A DNA stretch of 64,000 nucleotides from Roseibium sediminis (GTDB lineage: Bacteria; Pseudomonadota; Alphaproteobacteria; Rhizobiales; Stappiaceae), in assembly GCF_008711325.1 (NCBI RefSeq), contig NZ_VXDB01000020.1, positions 1 to 64,000 on the forward strand, given 5' to 3'. Positions 61,922 to 64,000 of this stretch are shown piece after piece. Position 1 is the stretch's first letter. Each line of letters begins with the position of its first letter. The translations under genes were made by a program, and so were the position numbers. The notes beneath the pieces were generated by a model. That model ran no database searches. It saw only the letters and a program-made list of their open reading frames with translations, and was not told the DNA's origin.

Positions 61922-61969
61922 AAAAAAAAGCCACGCTGCCTGCCCGATGGATCGGGAAAGAAGCGTGGC
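61922..61969 (-). terminator. strong intrinsic terminator
   Basis: On the minus strand, GCCACGC/GCGTGGC (61930-61936 and 61963-61969) with an inner CCCGAT/ATCGGG stem is followed by T8. It can end transcripts from the cysteine peptidase gene. It lies just before the Imm11-like gene, so the two are separate transcripts. Confidence 0.85.
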
Positions 61970-62008
61970 GAGTGAAGCTGTGTGGAGGCGCTCAGCTTGA
62001 ATAAGGTC

Positions 62009-62113
62009 GGGAGTCGGTCATGCGGGGGCAGACCGACTCCCTGGATCCGGCCGTGGTAGGGATGGGGAGGGTGGGGACGCGACCGGACCGTTCCTTTTGC
62101 CCGTCAGGGCAAA
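62009..62113 (-). other. structured untranslated segment, possible 3' UTR-derived RNA
   Basis: Between the cysteine peptidase stop codon and the terminator lie two more hairpins: a perfect 11-base stem GGGAGTCGGTC/GACCGACTCCC (62009-62019 and 62031-62041) with an 11-base loop, and TTTGCCC/GGGCAAA (62096-62102 and 62107-62113). The long structured tail could stabilise the mRNA or be processed to a small RNA. No known family recognised. Confidence 0.45.
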
Positions 62114-62134
62114 CCCTTCCAAATCCCCAGTAGC

Positions 62135-62749
62135 CTAGTTTCCAAGGCTACTGACTGTCGTTGCGCGGGTGTCGTTGATACCGGTCCATTTGGCCGGAGC
62201 TTTCGGCGACTGGCGCTTGATGTAGCGATAGGGCGTTGCGTACCAGGGCAGTACCGCCTCGATCTGGTTATCGAGGATCATGTCGCCCTGATCGGTGCGA
62301 ACGGTGAGAACAGCGTGGCCCGCGTTCTTGATATCCTTGGCAACGGTGATCAGAAGCGCGCTCTTGGGCCAGCCTGCGGCCATCAGGATGCGCTGCTTTT
62401 CAAGGACATACTCTTCGCAGTCGCCAACGTTCTTGACCGGATAGGTCCAATATTCCTCGCGGCCAAAGTAATCCATGTCCGTCATCGGCTGAATCTTGCG
62501 GTTGACCGTGGAGTTCACGTCAATGAGTTGCTGCCAGAGCTGTTTCGTCAGCTTCACGACGACCGGTTTGCTGGTCGATCCGCGGCAGGCAGAGGCATTG
62601 TCTGCACAAAACTGCTTGTGTCCGATTGGAGCAGACGTTGCTGCGTTCATTTCCATGAAGCGTGTCGGTGACGCTTCTGCACTGGATGTCCATCCAACAA
62701 AAAGAGCAGAAACAGCGAAGGTATAAGAAAGTAGTTTTGAAGTTTTCAT
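62135..62749 (-). CDS. transglutaminase-like cysteine peptidase (BTLCP family)
   Basis: A 204-residue exported protein of the bacterial transglutaminase-like cysteine proteinase family (DUF920), common in rhizobia. Signal peptide ends near SAEA. The triad is visible: Cys in NVGDCEEYVLEKQ, His in AGHAVLTVRTDQGD and Asp in MILDNQ. An extra pair of cysteines (FCADNASAC) may form a disulfide. Relatives process or degrade envelope adhesins in some bacteria, but the substrate here is unknown. A structured tail and a terminator follow. Confidence 0.9.
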   Translation of the reverse strand: MKTSKLLSYTFAVSALFVGWTSSAEASPTRFMEMNAATSAPIGHKQFCADNASACRGSTSKPVVVKLTKQLWQQLIDVNSTVNRKIQPMTDMDYFGREEYWTYPVKNVGDCEEYVLEKQRILMAAGWPKSALLITVAKDIKNAGHAVLTVRTDQGDMILDNQIEAVLPWYATPYRYIKRQSPKAPAKWTGINDTRATTVSSLGN

Positions 62750-63341
62750 CGTAAAGCCCTCCCCAAGGCTGGCTAAACGATGCCATTCATCTTTTTATTC
62801 GCAGATAAGTTGCGTGTTATGCTTTTATATATACTTTATTCAAATGAAAAATAGTTTTGAATAAAGATCGCACTACTTTTGAGGCAAATTTGGCGCAATA
62901 TCGCATAAAATTCTAATGAAGCGCGGTAACCTCATGATATCATGAAGAAATCAGCCATCCTTGATAGCTGTATGGAGGCTGGTTTTCGACTTTTGATGAC
63001 GTAGGGTATCTGCCTTGAACGCGCTTTTGCGCCAAAAAGGGCGCGCCAAAAAAAGTGCGAAATGGCCGAACTTTTTTCAAATTGCGGCCCAATCGGGGCA
63101 TTTAGAACGGAAGCCTATTGGCCAAAAACAAGGTTTGGTGAGGAAATGGCGCCTGTATCTGTGCGCGAAATTTCATGGTCGTGAAAGAGGTGCGAACTGT
63201 TTTGCTCGGTGCGCGCAGGCCGTCGGTGATTTATGCCGCACCAAATACGGTATCACGAGGCGCCAAGCTGTATGGGTCGGGCAAGATTGACAGTCCGGAG
63301 AATAGATTATCACCTCAAGTGGGAGACCCACGCGGGGTGTT
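62750..63341. other. 592-base region without a credible gene; contains an inverted repeat
   Basis: The part near the cysteine peptidase promoter is AT-rich, with TTTTATATATACTTTATT. A perfect 11-base dyad, CTTTATTCAAA/TTTGAATAAAG (62834-62844 and 62856-62866), lies 85-117 bases before the peptidase start and could be an operator. The rest, up to the cytochrome b561 stop, has no reading frame with a ribosome site or family resemblance. Confidence 0.5.
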
Positions 63342-63860
63342 TCACTCTGTCGGAGAGGTGGCTTTTTCCTGGAAAACGGGAACCATGGCGTTCCAAATGC
63401 CATCCCGCTTGATTCTGTGATAGAGCGCGGCTGCAATATGCAGTCCGATCAAGATGTAGCTGGCTGCAATCGAAAACTCGTGCAGTGCGATCGCGGCCGT
63501 CATCGCAGCGCCGGAAGCGAAACCATGTTCGTACAGCCCGCCAATGGCGATGCCGGAAATGGCTATCGCCGCGAGGCTTGTATACATCGCCAGATGAACA
63601 GCATTGGCCGAGATTTTGATATGGCGTGGCGTGCCATCAGGCAGCGAGGTTGATTGTGTGCGGCGCATGAAGGCGAAGCGGGCAACCAAGAATGCCAGAA
63701 AAAACATCGCAAAGCCCATCTCGAAATGCAAAAGAGCCTGGTCTGCCAACTGGCCGACATTGTCGAGGGCTTTGAAGATCCCGAAGCCAAACAGAACCGG
63801 AAAGCTCCAGTGAAAGAATTTGGCCACTCGTCCGAACGGCTTTGCATCAGAAGCCGTCAT
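63342..63860 (-). CDS. cytochrome b561 family protein
   Basis: A 172-residue membrane protein with four helices. Haem-ligand histidines appear in VAKFFHWSFPVLFGFGIF, in LLHFEMGFAMFFLAFLVARF, and in ALHEFSIAASYILIGLHIAAALYHRIKRDGI, the bacterial b561 pattern. It transfers electrons at the inner membrane, perhaps to a periplasmic partner. Its ATG overlaps the stop codon of an upstream open frame by four bases, so it is the second gene of an operon that runs out of the window. Confidence 0.92.
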   Translation of the reverse strand: MTASDAKPFGRVAKFFHWSFPVLFGFGIFKALDNVGQLADQALLHFEMGFAMFFLAFLVARFAFMRRTQSTSLPDGTPRHIKISANAVHLAMYTSLAAIAISGIAIGGLYEHGFASGAAMTAAIALHEFSIAASYILIGLHIAAALYHRIKRDGIWNAMVPVFQEKATSPTE

Positions 63861-64000
63861 CGGTCAGTCCTTTCGGCGTGGTGATGCAGCAAGCGTTGAT
63901 CATCGGGGATCAAGGCAGATTTGGCGTCTGGAGGGTTCATATCCGGGATATCCATCTTGAGTTCGTTGCAATGATCCTCATATGGATGCCCACTTTGTAA
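63857..64000 (-). CDS. 3' end of an unidentified gene, cut by the window edge
   Basis: The minus-strand frame is open from the window edge to a TGA that overlaps the ATG of cytochrome b561 (ATGA). The visible 47 residues (including HPYEDHCNELKMDIPDMNPP and DQRLLHHHAERTDR) show no recognised domain. Stop/start overlap suggests a real gene coupled to b561, but it could also be a short gene starting at one of the internal ATGs. Confidence 0.5.
   Translation of the reverse strand, partial: LQSGHPYEDHCNELKMDIPDMNPPDAKSALIPDDQRLLHHHAERTDR

Noticed and set aside
63015-63290. A 91-codon plus-strand frame in the region before cytochrome b561
   Set aside because: No ribosome site, unusual composition and no family resemblance.

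Overview
The window looks like a stretch of chromosome from a GC-rich alphaproteobacterium of the Hyphomicrobiales (rhizobial) type. The best fit is a marine Stappiaceae-like organism (Roseibium/Labrenzia group), but this rests on gene content only. Supporting signs are a Usg protein, a DUF2007 - methyltransferase - polyprenyl synthase block, an IspE-TPR pair, cysE next to a DUF3126 gene, a transglutaminase-like cysteine peptidase, a one-chain indolepyruvate oxidoreductase, and an intergenic repeat of a type common in Rhizobiales. There is no rRNA, CRISPR array, complete IS element or prophage. One tRNA gene is present, tRNA-Leu(UAA).

Layout. 1-9.5 kb: a small secreted protein, LtrA, a three-gene periplasmic operon ending in a SCO1/SenC protein, a small hydrolase, purB with a metallophosphoesterase, a MarR/nitroreductase operon with a visible double operator, and two small envelope proteins. 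9.5-21.2 kb: rpe, a DUF2259 protein, a BASS-like permease, then an amino-acid catabolism block (amine/amino-acid oxidoreductase, Lrp/AsnC regulator, indolepyruvate:ferredoxin oxidoreductase), a P1-type peptidase, a flavin reductase, a branched-chain amino-acid binding protein and an L,D-transpeptidase. 21.2-24.5 kb: a candidate small RNA with an anti-Shine-Dalgarno loop, a broken 3' end of a coxE-like gene, a lower-GC P-loop kinase, and the intact coxE-like/MoxR pair. 24.6-41.1 kb: mostly housekeeping genes (FtrA/rhodanese, cytochrome c, Usg, methyltransferase, DUF2007, ispB, zntB, ispE, TPR, ppdK, meaB, a GGDEF-EAL protein, radC, map).

41.3-47.2 kb is an accessory region. It holds tRNA-Leu, a low-GC HNH nuclease, a second broken 3' end (of an M48 peptidase gene), an ATP-grasp ligase with a secreted seven-repeat cysteine protein, and then the intact M48/YjgN operon. 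47.4-64 kb: trkH, sfsA, L,D-transpeptidase, gpt, a MoaB/CinA-like protein, an FAD monooxygenase, a zinc-finger protein, two alpha/beta hydrolases, palindromic repeats, an enoyl-CoA hydratase-like protein, cysE, DUF3126, gamma carbonic anhydrase, a ParDE toxin-antitoxin pair, an orphan Imm11-like protein, a cysteine peptidase and cytochrome b561.

The most unusual signal is an architecture seen twice. In each case a chromosomal gene (coxE-like, M48 peptidase) is intact, accessory cargo lies directly beyond its 3' end, and on the far side of the cargo sits a degenerate extra copy of only the last 90-185 bp of that gene. This resembles integration with 3'-end recapitulation, but no recombinase gene is visible. 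The cargo at the M48 site (ATP-grasp ligase plus secreted C-x10-C repeat protein) is the best candidate here for an undescribed system.
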